64,000 nucleotides of DNA from Spodoptera frugiperda (Eukaryota > Arthropoda > Insecta > Lepidoptera > Noctuidae): the NCBI RefSeq assembly GCF_023101765.2, contig NC_064217.1, positions 2,604,001 to 2,668,000 of the forward strand, in the 5' to 3' direction. Under the pieces are notes generated by a model. That model ran no database searches, was not told where the DNA came from, and saw only the letters and a list, made by a program, of their open reading frames with translations. Below are positions 1 to 10,992 of the stretch, one piece after another; the stretch's first letter is position 1, and each line of letters starts with the position of its first letter. The position numbers and the translations under genes were made by a program.

Positions 1-155
1 ACATGATTGTATTTATTATTTGAAGTTGTGTGGTTAAGTATTGAATGTATTCTTAGAATTTTAAGTGTGTTGGTGGATGGTCATAGAAATAAACGATGAT
101 TGTAAGTCTTATAATTTCTTCGAGTGATAGAGATTATATTATGATGTTTTTTTAA

Positions 156-272
156 GGGTGGGAGGCGAGAGGTATTGTCAGACTCTTACTGACTAAAAAC
201 CACCCCGTTCCTTCTCCTATTTCTAGAGCCGGAGTTCCAGTAAACCCGCTAGGTAGTCCACGGCTCCGGATC
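156..272 (-). repeat. SINE-like family A copy
   Basis: This copy lacks the poly(A) end. It contains CTTACTGACTAAAAACCACC, CCGGAGTTCCAGTAAACCCG and CTAGGTAGTCCACGGCTCCG. The element is read on the minus strand because the best copy (9779-9950) ends in poly(A) in the opposite sense. Confidence 0.7.
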
Positions 273-1202
273 AGGCATCAACCCTACTGGGCCCCATCTG
301 TGGTGGTCTGATGGCTGTTAGAGGCGTTTGTTTGTTTAGATGTTTATCCGTCAATCGTGCCGAAACTGCTGAAATTATTTTGACAGGAACAGCTTTCTTT
401 AGGACAGCTGACTTGAGTGATAAGGTACTTTTTGTACTTTTGTACCACGAAAACACGGGAAATTCGGATCGTATGTTATCTTTAAAAATGATAAAGTAAA
501 TTATTTATTTTATTAGTGAAAAACAAACAATATTTACAAAGCTATAAAATATAATTGCGATCGTTTTTCCCTTTCAAATTTATGCAAAAATGAAATCTAT
601 TGCGTAACTTGTAAAGTTTATAATGGCTTAAACTTGTGAACCCTACTTCTTAGAAACATTAAATCAACATTATTTCACTTTGTTTCTTTACAAGCGTGCT
701 CAATGTCAAATTTAATCGTTCACACATTCATTTTCATAATATTTGTTTAATGTAACTGAACCGTTCTTGGTAAACGTTCTGAGAATAATTTAGCTTAAAT
801 ATAACACGCGTTGGATGTGTCAAGGACTCCATTGATAAGAGAACTGTGTGAATAAACTTTATATCAGACATTTATTCTTACATTGATGTCGTGTTTTAGT
901 AGATATTTTATCTAAAATACAAATTGAATGAATAGATTTATTCATCTAACAGTAAGTAATAGTATATTATGTTTTATGTTAAACGATTTTAATGGACTTA
1001 TGTTTTATGGTTATCAAGTATACTATAAGCGTGTACTTCAGATTGATCGGACGTCAGGGAGGGGGTAAAATATTCCAATTACTAAATTTGGTCCGAACAA
1101 ACAAACATGTCTAAATAAAATTGTTTAGTAAAAATAAAATACTATTGTTTTACTCATATGGTAAAAGAAATCTGAACTTATAATTTCAAATTATACGTTT
1201 TA

Positions 1203-1262
1203 ATGAAGTAATGTGCACATCTGCCTACTCCTTCAGGGATAAAAGGCGTGACGATACATTTC
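1203..1262 (+). repeat. Family H short fragment (GGGATAAAAGGCGTGAC)
   Basis: GTGCACATCTGCCTACTCCT and GGGATAAAAGGCGTGACG recur at 6450-6497. Confidence 0.45.
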
Positions 1263-1317
1263 ATATCACTTTAATAAAATTAACTTAAACACATGTTCTA
1301 CCGGTATTCTAAAAGTT

Positions 1318-1402
1318 ACCAAGTGAGCCGAGTAGTAGAGTGCTCCCTGCTAAACGTGTCAGCAACGATACAGTATCGATTCCCGCGCGCTTTTGTTTTT
1401 AA
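1318..1402 (+). repeat. tRNA-like SINE head fragment
   Basis: CGAGTAGTAGAGTGCTCCCT resembles an A box and CAGTATCGATTCCCGCGCGC a B box in tRNA-like order. The body after about 1400 is not recognisable, and the flanks show no 7-bp acceptor stem, so I do not call a tRNA gene. Confidence 0.45.
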
Positions 1403-2265
1403 ATTGATTCTCTAGCGTAGAATATTCGGGCAAAATGCTGTCGGATAGTAAAATGTGTCGGATACACGACATCGGAACAAAAATGCTGTTGTTGCTTTTA
1501 GCTTACGATTAAATGTTGCAGCTCTACAATCTGCATTGACTTCCCGGTAGAGGATTTTTGGTATAAGTTGTTCACGTTGCAAAATTTTCTTTCTTTTATC
1601 CTTCTTCTAGTTTTGTAATGCTTTTGAAAATTTCATTTTATCCAATTTGGCTTAGGTAACTTTAAAATTGCTCATTCAAAAGTGCTTTTTGTTCAATTCA
1701 TTCTTAGTATATTTTTACGTGCAGTAAGTAAGTTCCTCATTTTACACGTGGTCATTTTTATTGAACCCTTTTGGCAGAATTTATAACTTAAAATGTTGTC
1801 ATACACATTTCATACCCAGTAACATAATTATGATCTATAGTCTCTCTTGTAGTCTCGTTGTATAGTCTCTAAAAATTATAACTTTTCATTCGCGCATTAA
1901 TCACTAATGGTTGTTCTATGACGCTACAATTCTACATTGACTTCTAAATTCAAAATAGTTTCTGCCTACAATTCCAACAATCGATTGTGATATGTTCGAG
2001 AGAAAATCGATTGCAATTCGATTGTTTCTGAAATTGTAAGTTTTATACGTTGCTAGAACAAGGTTTATGATAATACACATTGGTAGGATCGTAAATTCAC
2101 ATTATGTTCGTAGCCAAGTTATGACACTCAGTTTATTCATGAGTTTCGCCATGTAAAATACAGCTTCGTCTTAATATTTTGTTGCTATGAAGGAAGCGTT
2201 CGTTGCTGCATGTACCTACGTTAGTTCTATCGTCAAGGAAGTTTAAAATGCTAGCGGAGACAAAA

Positions 2266-2470
2266 ATAATTTTAATTTTATTATAACTTTCGTGAGATAT
2301 ACTAAATTAATTATTATGTTATCGGCTTGTCGCGTAGACACACGACAATCGCCGCGTCATGTGTCGCGGAATGCTGCTCATGAATATGAAGCCTTTAGCA
2401 TGGCTTGAAACTAGTCGAGTTCCTCGTCAAACAGTTACGTGAGTAAGCCGATAACATAATAATTTTAACT
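2266..2470. mobile_element. Family E palindromic element, partial
   Basis: It has TTATGTTATCGGCTTG at the left and GTGAGTAAGCCGATAACATA at the right as inverted ends, with CATGGCTTGAAACTAGTCGA in the right arm only. The left arm is shortened and replaced by TCGCGTAGACACACGACAAT. The outer word ATAACTTTCGTGAGATATAC precedes it. Confidence 0.65.
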
Positions 2471-2854
2471 ACACATTTTCACTGTTTACATTTGAACTTT
2501 GTATTTATTACATATTATCATTTCTTTTACACTTTTTAAATAGTGTGTCAGAAAGAAAGGAAGATGTTACAGAAAATAAAAGAGAAAATAGAACTACATA
2601 CATTGAAACGTTTCTGCTTGCACAGAAGTGCTTTAGATACGTGTCTCTTATTCGTATTTTCGGCAACCGGCCAACTGTGTTACTGATATCCAGTTTTATA
2701 TACTTGTATTTACTGATAGGATAAGTGACATTACTGTATATTATACCTGTTTTCACATACAACCGAAATATACAAACGAAATAACTGATATAAATGCTTT
2801 AGATTTGACTTAAGTTGTTGTGACTTGATTCTAATTCAGAAGTTATAGTTATAA

Positions 2855-3010
2855 AAGACTAGCTTCTGCCATGTTCCCTTGGGATAAAAATTATCCTTAC
2901 ACACAAGTCAGCTCATACCCTGTCTGTATAGCGAATTTCATCAAAATCGGTTTACTAGTTCCAGCGTGTTTGAAGGACAAACAAATAAACTTTCACATTT
3001 ATATTAATTA
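2855..3010 (+). repeat. Family D repeat (GGGATAAAAA.. CATCAAAATCGGTT)
   Basis: GACTAGCTTCTGCCATG, CCCTTGGGATAAAAATTATC, ATTTCATCAAAATCGGTTTA and ACAAACAAATAAACTTTCAC are the signature words of a repeat very common in moth introns. It may be a LINE or Helitron-type 3' end; I cannot decide which. Confidence 0.6.
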
Positions 3011-3504
3011 GTGTGTTTTCAGAAAACACTTCAATATGCGTCTCTCGATTTCAAAAATATCCCTAATCTAAGTAGTCGATTTCTGGGAAATCCAATCCAG
3101 TTACACTAGTAGAAATATTACTACCTACCTATACCTACTACGGGTTTATAGGAAACCTTTGTACATTTACTATTCACGTCACCTTTGATTAATTTCGGGT
3201 ATTACTCTCAATTTCATGACACAATCAATAAGGTCTTTTGTAAACTAAGGTCCAGATTGGAATAGGATAGTATTCTATTGAAGTCAGTTGATTGGATTGC
3301 TTGAGGTAGTTCCCGCCTGCATACTAAATTGCAGGACGATATCGAAATAGACATTGTAACCGAGTCAAATCAGGTAATCACGACGAGTACTGAAACAAAA
3401 CCGGATTTCTGTGCGTGATAGATGTAATAAGTATTGAAATTGATTTTGTGGATATTATTGTTGTGGTTTGCTCGCTTTGTTTGTTAAGTGGTTGTCGAGT
3501 ATTA

Positions 3505-3828
3505 GGGTGCTTTTCTATCAAAGATGTGCTATGCTACATTGCTGTGGATGCGTTCTACCAGATAAGTATATGCTATGCTACGTTGCTGAAGGTATATTGG
3601 GGATCCACCAGTCATATTTATTGGTACACATAGCTTAGCACTGGTGGAAACGGACTCAGCTAAACTATGTTTTTTATACGGAAAGATGTGTGCTATGGAT
3701 GGCTATATTGTAGCTGCGCATCTTCCTCGCATAGCTACTTTGCTGTAAAAACGGTCACATAGTTTTACAACTTAGCTATTACATTTTCGTAGCATAGTTA
3801 CGTAGCAAATCTCTGGTGGAAAGCACCC
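3505..3828. mobile_element. TIR element (MITE) with GGGTGCTTT ends
   Basis: The left end GGGTGCTTTTCTATCAAAGA and the complement of the right end (GGGTGCTTTCCACCAGAGAT) match over about 40 bases, including GCTATGCTAC. TA lies on each side (3503-3504 and 3829-3830). Subterminal GCTATGCTAC-like words repeat inside. No transposase is coded. The small frame at 3415-3633 overlaps it and is not a gene. Confidence 0.75.
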
Positions 3829-3830
3829 TA

Positions 3831-5785
3831 AGGCATAAGCCGCAGTGGATGAAAAAAGCCTGATGATCGTGGTGATGACGATAATGAAAGAGCAAAAGGA
3901 TTAAAAGTATACTATAATAAAACTTCTTAGGTTATGTTTTTTATTTATTAAAAGTCTATTATGATTTATTAGAATCTGTTATTTTTCTCTGATATAAGCT
4001 GTACCTAACTTACACCGTATTTCTATGGGATTAGCAGATTTTTTCTATTCTCCTCTTAAGCCAATGATGTTGTTTTCTTTCGTTCTCCTGTTAAACCTAT
4101 GTTGTTTCTAGTTAAAAGTGTCTAGGTAACAGTTAAGGCTACTTTACGGATATTAGAAAAATTTCACTAGCGTAAACCGAAAATGTAGGAAATTAGGTCG
4201 CGACTCATTTTCGCCCACTTTTCACAAGTTAAATGTTTAAGATGTAAAACGGGCTACAGTTTTCTCTCGCCAGCTTGCTTGGCGTTTATTAAAGATTTTA
4301 TTTTTTTTAACTTCTTCTTTAATTTTTTGATGATTAGGTAAATGGCGAATTCGTGTTTTTAATTTAGAAAACATTTTTTTTTTTATTCAAGCCATCTTGT
4401 AAATGACAGTTTCAATTTTAATATTTTAATAACTTGTGTTTCACAGAATTTTGGACCTTTTACATAGTAAGTTAAGGCTTAATTTTATTTGATTAGGCCT
4501 ACAAATGTGTGATTTCTGTTACTTTTTAAGTAGCTCATCTAAAATTCATGTTCATTTTCTTTGATATCATAAGGTGAAGGTCATTACATATCTTTTATAA
4601 GAACTGTTAATTTTTTTACAAGGAGACTATTAATAAGAATTTTACTTTTGATTATAAGTATTCTATTTTAATAAACTCTAAACCGCACGTAGTCCTTTCA
4701 ATTAACCAACATTTCCAATTGGCCCATTGAAAAGCCCAGTTTAAAATTCAAAAACAACGAAACCTTAACCCGTAACATTTAGCAAAGTTAAACTGCAAGT
4801 CCGATACGGTTTAATAGGATCTAACGAGTAACAATAAAACTTTACGGTTATATCTAACTTCGAATGGTAAGCCAAATTGAAACGTATGTATGTGGCGTTC
4901 GGTTCGAATTAAGTTTTCGATAATTGGTTGAGGTATTCCTTTGGGATGGTACCTATAGATTTCAATTTAGAATTTTGGAGTGATACCAATATGTGTAGTG
5001 GGTATATTATGTTCTAATTTGGGTATACGTAGGAGATATTTACTTCAACGAGTCTGGCCTTGGCTTTGACCGTGTAAAGAGAATTGGTAATGGCAGTTGT
5101 GTGGTCAAATGTACATAAATCAGTTTATTAGTTTTCCATAATTTAGTAACGTCATTTACATTCCCTCTCTCATTCAAATTGTCACCTATTCGTAATAGCT
5201 TTGGCCAATGTGATTAAATCCACGATTGGAATAAATGTATGTATAAAAGTTCAGACCAATGAATGTAAAATAGTGTAAAACTTGGTTTCATGGTTTGGCA
5301 CTATTTTTGCTAGATTTTTTTTCATAGCAGTATCTATGAAAAAAAAATGGTTAACATGAACTATTGCAAATAGTTAGGAATATGTAGCGAGCTTGTAAAA
5401 AATAAGTCACTCCAGAAAAAAATCTAAATCTTACCTACTACTCTAACAATAATATCCCTATTAAAATATCTCGATTAAGTACCTAAATAATGCACATTTT
5501 CATTCAGTTTATCGTCCATACTCTGCATATCTTAAATCATAATCGATAGAACCATTAAAGTTCCTAACATCCTATCATAATGTTCTTAGTGGTAAGTTTA
5601 GTACCGAGGTGCGATACAAGCTGCATCGAGTACGTCTTTATCACTTAATGACTTGTTTTATTCCCTCTAAAGGGGAATAAAGGGGTTTAGTACTCAATAG
5701 TTGTAAATTGACACATAGTATTATTTGTTTTGTAATAGGGAATGCTAATGTTAACCACGGTTTTAAACAACCAAGTAGACAGATC
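3831..5785. other. AT-rich intergenic DNA
   Basis: Poly(T) and poly(A) runs are frequent. No gene, TIR element or recognisable repeat is evident. Confidence 0.55.
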
Positions 5786-5894
5786 AATTGACTGACCGAC
5801 AGACAGACGTTATTAATATTATTATATTTGCTTTGACGTTCAAAAGTGCCTTCCTGGTCTATTTGAAATAAATGATTTTGACTTTGACTTTGAA
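5786..5894 (+). mobile_element. Divergent non-LTR 3' fragment with TTTGAC tail
   Basis: It has GACCGACAGACAGACG, then GACGTTCAAAAGTGCC, then AAATAAATGATTTTGACTTT. This is the same order of words as the 43-kb element tail but clearly diverged, so it is an older or related subfamily. Confidence 0.65.
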
Positions 5895-5909
5895 TTATTA
5901 TGTTTTTCG

Positions 5910-6002
5910 TGCTTACTCACTTAATTAATTATTTGACGAGGAACTCAACTAGTTTCAAGCCATGCTAGAAGGTCATATTCATGAGCAGCTTCTCGCGGTA
6001 CT
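5910..6002. mobile_element. Family E half element, fused to a tRNA-like SINE
   Basis: GACGAGGAACTCAACTAGTT and TCAAGCCATGCTAGAAGGTC match the left arm of the 9.2-kb palindrome. After CATGAGCAGCTTCTCGCGG the sequence passes straight into tRNA-SINE material instead of a second arm. Confidence 0.6.
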
Positions 6003-6039
6003 TCGAGTTTCGCGTCGACACCTACTCAATAATAGGCGG

Positions 6040-6200
6040 TGAGCCTATTGCCATATACTGGGAACAATTCCAGACTCAGTGGTACTACCGAGCAATTTTT
6101 TGCCCAGTAATTCTTTGCAAGACCCGGGAATCGTACCCGAAATGCCTTGCCCGGCACTTGCGAACACTCGACCAACGAGGCAATCAACAACAATTAAATC
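6040..6200 (-). repeat. tRNA-derived SINE family G, inverted
   Basis: On the complement the head reads GCCTCGTTGGTCGAGTGTTC (A-box region) and GGGTACGATTCCCGGGTC (B box), followed by AATTACTGGGCAAAAA and CACTGAGTCTGG. It abuts a family E arm on its left side. The open frame at 5981-6232 is an artefact of these repeats. Confidence 0.65.
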
Positions 6201-6445
6201 CTCGTAAAAGCATAATCTTCACAAACACTTGAGGTGTCAAAATGTAATCGATATCAATTGGCGCCCTGTGACGTCATTAGATAGGTCACGGTCGATCACG
6301 TCGGTGATTGATCACCGAAAATCGGTTTTAATTACACATGTCGTGTCATGTGTCAAATGTGACGAAGATTACATCCAATATTACACGTATGAAGCGAGGG
6401 AAAATGTTTGGAAGATTTTTCGAATATATATTTTTTTTCTACGTG

Positions 6446-6500
6446 CCGTAATGTGCACCTTTGCCTACACCTTCGGGGATAAAAGGCGTGACATTGCAAT
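6446..6500 (+). repeat. Family H short fragment
   Basis: AATGTGCACCTTTGCCTACA and GGGGATAAAAGGCGTGACAT match 1209-1252. A poly(T) run follows. Confidence 0.45.
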
Positions 6501-6572
6501 TTTTTTTTTTTTGATGATTCGATTTAAGTTGCTAACTTTTGATGTTACTCTGGTGATTTTTGTTTATCAAAT

Positions 6573-6655
6573 TACTAGCTTCTGCTAGTAGCTTTGTTTG
6601 CGTTCCCGTGGGATAAAAAGTAGCCTATCAGTCCATTAGACCATAATCAGAGGTG
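6573..6655 (+). repeat. Family D fragment
   Basis: ACTAGCTTCTGCTAGTAGCT, CGTTCCCGTGGGATAAAAAG and TAGCCTATCAGTCCATTAGA match the left part of family D. Confidence 0.55.
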
Positions 6656-6719
6656 CACATTACAACACGTAATGCCAATGTACAATGTATACCCACTTTT
6701 TACCACTTGTGTTATAAGT

Positions 6720-6905
6720 CCCATATAATAGTGGATGAGTCTATTGGCATATACCAGGCACAATGCCGTGTCCGTGTTACTACTGAGATATTTTCGAAAA
6801 ACTGAAAAAAGCCCAGTAATACTTTTCCCAACATAGAAAGCGAACCCAAAGACCGCTTACCCGGTAGTTACAATTGCGATCACTCGACCAACGACGCAAT
6901 TCATA
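6720..6905 (-). repeat. tRNA-derived SINE family G, inverted and decayed
   Basis: CACTCGACCAACGACGCAAT, AAAGCGAACCCAAAGACCGC and AAGCCCAGTAATACTTTTCC correspond to the 6.1-kb copy with more substitutions. Confidence 0.6.
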
Positions 6906-8173
6906 ATAATATGACTGCTATAATAACAGAGGCCGAGAGCAGATATTTGATAAAAAAAAAAAACATTACTTTATAAGTATATTAACACTGGCAAATAGAA
7001 AACAAATATAATATAATATACAAAACGCCAACGTAATTAAATGAAGTAGCCAAGATTTGTTTTATTAAACTTTTTCTATAAGTATACTTCAAGACGATCT
7101 ATTTTCGCCTTTCTTAATTCAATTATTAGGACTAAAATAGAATGTTATAATATAAAATTAAGGTTTTATTTTGATAAACTTTGCCCTAGACATGTATTTC
7201 AGACGTAACGTGTGTGGGTGTGCAAACTATAATTGAATAAAAACATGATTATTATTGTTATGACGTGGGATTATCTAACTTCGTCAAATGTAAGTTAGTA
7301 TGTAAAATTGTTTAAAGCCATTAAAAACAGAAATTACAGTTTCCATTTGAAATTTAAAAGTAATTAGAAAGCAGTGCAGAATGCACTAGATTTCCATTTA
7401 AAATAATTGGGAAACGCCTTCAATTTTCTTAATCGCTTCCATTTTTTAAGTCACGTATTTTCCTTAAAACGAGAAGGTTTAAACTTAGGAGAACCTAAAT
7501 TTGAAAAATACTATGCTGAAAACCGTATTAAAATTGGTTTAGCCAATTGCAAGATAATCGCGTGTAAAACATACATAGATACAGGTTCAGCCGACAATCT
7601 CTTTTTTGAAGTCGGTTAAATGCTATGTAGTTATCATGAACCAAAGAAGACTGGAAATTCATGGAACTGACTGTAATTTTTGTTTATTTAGCCTAAATAG
7701 TTTATATGAAAACCCGTGCCGTGTAAACGCTCTTCAAGTTTATATGTAGCTATACTTATACTGCACTGTTCAAGGGTTAAGTGAATAGAGTAGCGTGCCA
7801 TGCATTAGACTTTTGTAAGGCTTGTAAAGTTTATGAACAAAAACCCGAGGCGTCAGTTGTCGAGATAATTAACCGTGTGTTATAATAAACCGGGACAAAA
7901 GGGGGCTGTCACGCATCCAACGACACGTGTGGTAATATTTCATGAGACTTTTTTCGGTGTTTAAAATAATATTTGGTTTTACGCTACAGTTGTGGTGTGA
8001 CGCGGTTTCAATATATCCTTGTTAAGAGTAATGATTTATATAGAATCCTCTCTGTTTAGTCGTTGTTAGTTATTTTGTGACTGTCAAAATGTTGGTGCAT
8101 AATTCTATCTTTGTCAGACAACAGTTTTTTGTCAAAGTGAGTCTATTGTTAAATTCCGTGATATGAAACTATT
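6906..8173. other. AT-rich intergenic DNA
   Basis: It holds only the family I end at 7555-7622. Nothing else is recognised. Confidence 0.55.
7555..7622 (+). repeat. Family I terminal fragment (GAAGTCGGTTAAA)
   Basis: ATACAGGTTCAGCCGACAAT and TTTTGAAGTCGGTTAAA match, in complement, the left end seen at 14.28 and 45.44 kb. The frame at 7407-7619 ends in this repeat and is not supported as a gene. Confidence 0.45.
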
Positions 8174-8310
8174 GCCCTAATACTCAAACGCTACTCAATT
8201 TTAAGTTGTACTTAAATATCGTTCTGTCTTTGTCATTTTATTAAGAATTACTGGTGACAGAACTACATTTGGGAGCGTCTTAAAATTAAGTAGCGTTTGA
8301 GTATTCGGGC
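8174..8310. mobile_element. Palindromic MITE, 137 bp (GCCC..ATACTCAAACGCTAC ends)
   Basis: TACTCAAACGCTACTCAATT at the left is matched by the complement of AAGTAGCGTTTGAGTATTCG at the right, arms of about 34 bp with few mismatches. Outer bases GCCC and GGGC pair. It is non-coding. Confidence 0.75.
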
Positions 8311-9202
8311 ATATGACTATGAAACTATGACATTACTTGTATTTTTTTTAAAACGTGTCCTAGCGCCGTTCTTGAAGCTAATAATTACTTAATAAGCTGG
8401 CATAAACATAATATATCATTGTCAAAAAATATAACGGAAAACGTTTTTAATTAAAATTCTCAATGAAAAAAGAGGACAGGCTCGTTAATTAATTAGACTT
8501 TAAATATAAATAAAAAACTACGAATAATATTTCAACATAAAAATGTACTATTTGTTTAACTAAGGTACCAGGAGTACACGACGCCCGAAGCGTTACTAAA
8601 GCTAATAAAGCAGAGCAAGGGGTGTCACGCACACCACGCCACGTGTGCCCATATTTTACACGATATATTACGTCATTCCACACAAATGTTCCAAACGAAA
8701 ATTTTTTGTTCGTAATTTTAAGTTCTGACGCCTGTTTTGACAATTTTACGAATTTTTTATACTGTTTTTTTGCCGAGTTTTATGTCAGTGGAGCATTTTT
8801 TTTCGTCGGTTTGCGACCGTAATCTCGTCGGCTGTTATTTGTATTTTATCATATTTGTGTAATCAAATAGAATTTAGGTATGTTTTTACTTGTAACATAT
8901 GTCAACCGACCGTTGGGAAATAAAGAGTTATCAATCAAAAAACGGGTCTACGTGTTTGATTGATCACCAAATTATATATCGATGTTTAAATCTAAGGCGG
9001 GCGTCACATGTGTCGGTTTGACGTGCGATTGTCCGTCCGAACTTTTTGAAACGATTATTTTCACGAGCGCGATATAAACTTGCTATGTATTTATTTTACG
9101 AGCTCATTGTTAAGAATTTATATTTTTACTAAAATTTTCTTCTCTCACGACTTTTAGAGCGTGTAAACCATACTTTTAACAGCACCTCAATATGTCAGTT
9201 AT
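8311..9202. other. Intergenic DNA with scattered CG-containing words
   Basis: CACGCCACGTGTGCCCATA near 8635 and GTCACATGTGTCGGTTTGAC near 9004 are more GC-rich than the flanks and include E-box-like CACGTG and CACATGTG. Small frames on both strands at 8489-8822 overlap each other and look like noise. Confidence 0.4.
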
Positions 9203-9407
9203 TATGTTATCGGCTTACTCACGTAACTGTTTGACGAGGAACTCGACTAGTTTCAAGCCATGCCAGAGGCTCATATGCTCATATGAGTAGCTACGAGTAG
9301 CAGCGCGAACATGACACGAAATGCTGTTCATGAATATGAGCCTCCAGCATGGCTTGAAACTAGTCGAGTTCTCCGTCAAACAATTACGTGAGTAAGCCCA
9401 TAACATA
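9203..9407. mobile_element. Long palindromic element, family E
   Basis: Two arms of about 74 bp (9203-9276 and 9334-9407) are inverted copies: TATGTTATCGGCTTACTCAC at the left against GTGAGTAAGCCCATAACATA at the right, and GACTAGTTTCAAGCCATGCC against AGCATGGCTTGAAACTAGTC. The 57-bp spacer contains GCTGTTCATGAAT. Related copies lie at 2266-2470, 5910-6002, 38140-38300 and 62182-62205. An outer word, TCTCACGAAAGTTATAATAA (9425 on), is found in inverted form at the 2.3-kb copy. This is a foldback or MITE-type family. Confidence 0.75.
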
Positions 9408-9778
9408 TTTATATAATTTTAGTATGTCTCACGAAAGTTATAATAAAACACACTATGTCTTTAAGTCTGAGGAAATATAATACAGTTTCTTAAAAAATAA
9501 TGTGACAAGCGGTAATCAATCTGAGGTTACACGGGCTATTCACTGAGCCGTTGTATAAATAATGTCATTGAACTTTCTAACAAAGGAAAGAGTTCATGGT
9601 CTTAATAAAGTTCGACAGAATGTAAATATTGTTACCAACATTCCAGTATAAGATCTATAAAGGTAACTTCTAGATTGTAAGCAATGTAAACAAACAGAAG
9701 GGAGAGAAATCTACCTAGGAGTAAGTTAGAAAATTAAATATTTAACTTATATTTGTGGGTATCGTTAAATTTGCCTAC

Positions 9779-9950
9779 GATCCGGAGCTGCGGACTACCT
9801 AGCGGGTTTACCGGGGCTCCGGCTCGAAAAGCAGGAGAAGGAACGGGGTGGTTTTTAGTCAGTAAGAGTCTGACACTCCCTCTCGCCTCGCCCAAGGCGA
9901 GAAAAGTCATTGGATGATTTTCCCCCCTCAAAAAAAAAAAAAAAAAAAAG
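9779..9950 (+). repeat. SINE-like family A, best copy with poly(A) tail
   Basis: It begins GATCCGGAGCTGCGGACTAC, continues through GGTTTACCGGGGCTCCGG and GGCTCGAAAAGCAGGAG, and ends TTTTCCCCCCTC followed by about 20 A. GGCTCGAAAAG resembles a pol III B box, and the A tail indicates SINE-style retroposition. Six further copies lie in this window. The small frame at 9734-9931 is produced by the repeat and is not a gene. Confidence 0.75.
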
Positions 9951-10081
9951 TAAGGTAAAACATTTGTAGTTATTTTTTGTTGGCAGATCTTTCTCCCATT
10001 AAAGTCGGATGCCGTTCAGTGTCCTGGCAAATAGTCGCTAATGGATACCTATTGAAATTATCAAGAAGGCTGAAATAAATA

Positions 10082-10168
10082 GGCTACGCTACGTCGCCTC
10101 GTGCGCACACGCTGCTCATGACAAAGAGTCCCTCTGTGATACGAAACTACTTTAACTAATGTAAAGTT
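10082..10168 (+). repeat. Family E2 fragment (CGCTGCTCATGA... AGAGTCCCTCT)
   Basis: GCTACGTCGCCTCGTGCGCA, ACGCTGCTCATGACAAAGAG and TGATACGAAACTACT align with the copies at 34.7 and 58.5 kb. Confidence 0.6.
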
Positions 10169-10315
10169 TTTTTTTCAGAATATTAATGTGAATAAATCAT
10201 TATTCTTATCATAATCTTAATCTTAATCATATTTTTAGTAAGTTAATTTAGTATGTTTGGCGACAAATTATCAGTAAATATCAAGGAATCTGGATTTGTT
10301 CTCGAAATATGATAC

Positions 10316-10413
10316 ACCTAGCTTCACTGACAGACAGACTGACGGACAATTCAATTTGACGTTTCAAAAGTGCCTAATTTAGGATTAATTGATATAAATG
10401 CTTTGACTTTGAA
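10316..10413 (+). mobile_element. 3'-end fragment of the same non-LTR family (TTTGAC tail)
   Basis: The sequence closely matches 42983-43080 (shared words CTAGCTTCACTGACAGAC, GACGTTTCAAAAGTGCCTAA, ATAAATGCTTTGACTTTGA). It is a dead-on-arrival 3' fragment of about 100 bp. Confidence 0.75.
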
Positions 10414-10879
10414 TATTTGGAAAAAGTCTCGATTTTTATCCTTTCTATGAACATAAATACTGAAAAAGGTAGTACATTCAGTTTTATACAAAAACATCCA
10501 CCCACGTATACGTAAGAAATCTAAGCATTTCCATTGTACCTAGCTATTTTCTTCGCTCCATTGAGTGATCAGTATATTTCTCAGAAAATCCATTATTCCA
10601 TTCGGGATTTGATTTCAAAACCTTTGCTATGTCTTTGGTATAGTTTAAATAAAATTGAAGTACGCTGTTGTTTATAGATATTGTAAGAAACCGTGGGTGT
10701 CTTACACCCACGTTTTTCTTTCAGATTTCTATTAACAGATAAAAAAGAAAGACATTGTTTTATAGTCTTAAAATTTTATATTATTGACGTAAATCGTTTT
10801 GACATAACGAATTAGTAAAAGATTCCTCGAAGTGGATTTTAGAAGAGATAAACAGTCGTAGATTTATTTAGATTTCCAT

Positions 10880-10992
10880 CCATACATAACTTCACGCCTG
10901 TCTCCCATGGGGGTAAGCAGAGACAATAGAACGCCAATTGTTATGAATCTTACATACCTCTTTCGCTTCATCGACAGTCATCAGTCTTTTCA
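10880..10992 (-). repeat. Family H copy, inverted
   Basis: CACGCCTGTCTCCCATGGGG, AATTGTTATGAATCTTACAT and ACCTCTTTCGCTTCATCGAC are the complement of the 55.1-kb copy. Confidence 0.65.

Larger units (their letters stand above)
273..2265. other. AT-rich intergenic DNA
   Basis: Apart from the short fragments listed at 1203 and 1318, I see nothing supportable. The small frames at 271-499 lie at the edge of a SINE and lack any protein-like signature. Confidence 0.6.

Noticed and set aside
1318..1402. Possible tRNA gene on the plus strand
   Set aside because: It has tRNA-like boxes but no pairing acceptor stem; better explained as a SINE head.
5981..6588. Two adjacent open frames (83 and 119 codons) on the + strand
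   Set aside because: They run through a family E arm, an inverted tRNA-like SINE and a family H fragment with a poly(T) run; no protein signature.
7407..7619. 70-codon frame ending in TYIDTGSADNLFFEVG, reminiscent of an aspartic protease DTGS motif
   Set aside because: The DTGSADN part is encoded by the common family I repeat terminus (ACAGGTTCAGCCGACAA..GAAGTCGGTT), so the DTGS match is accidental.
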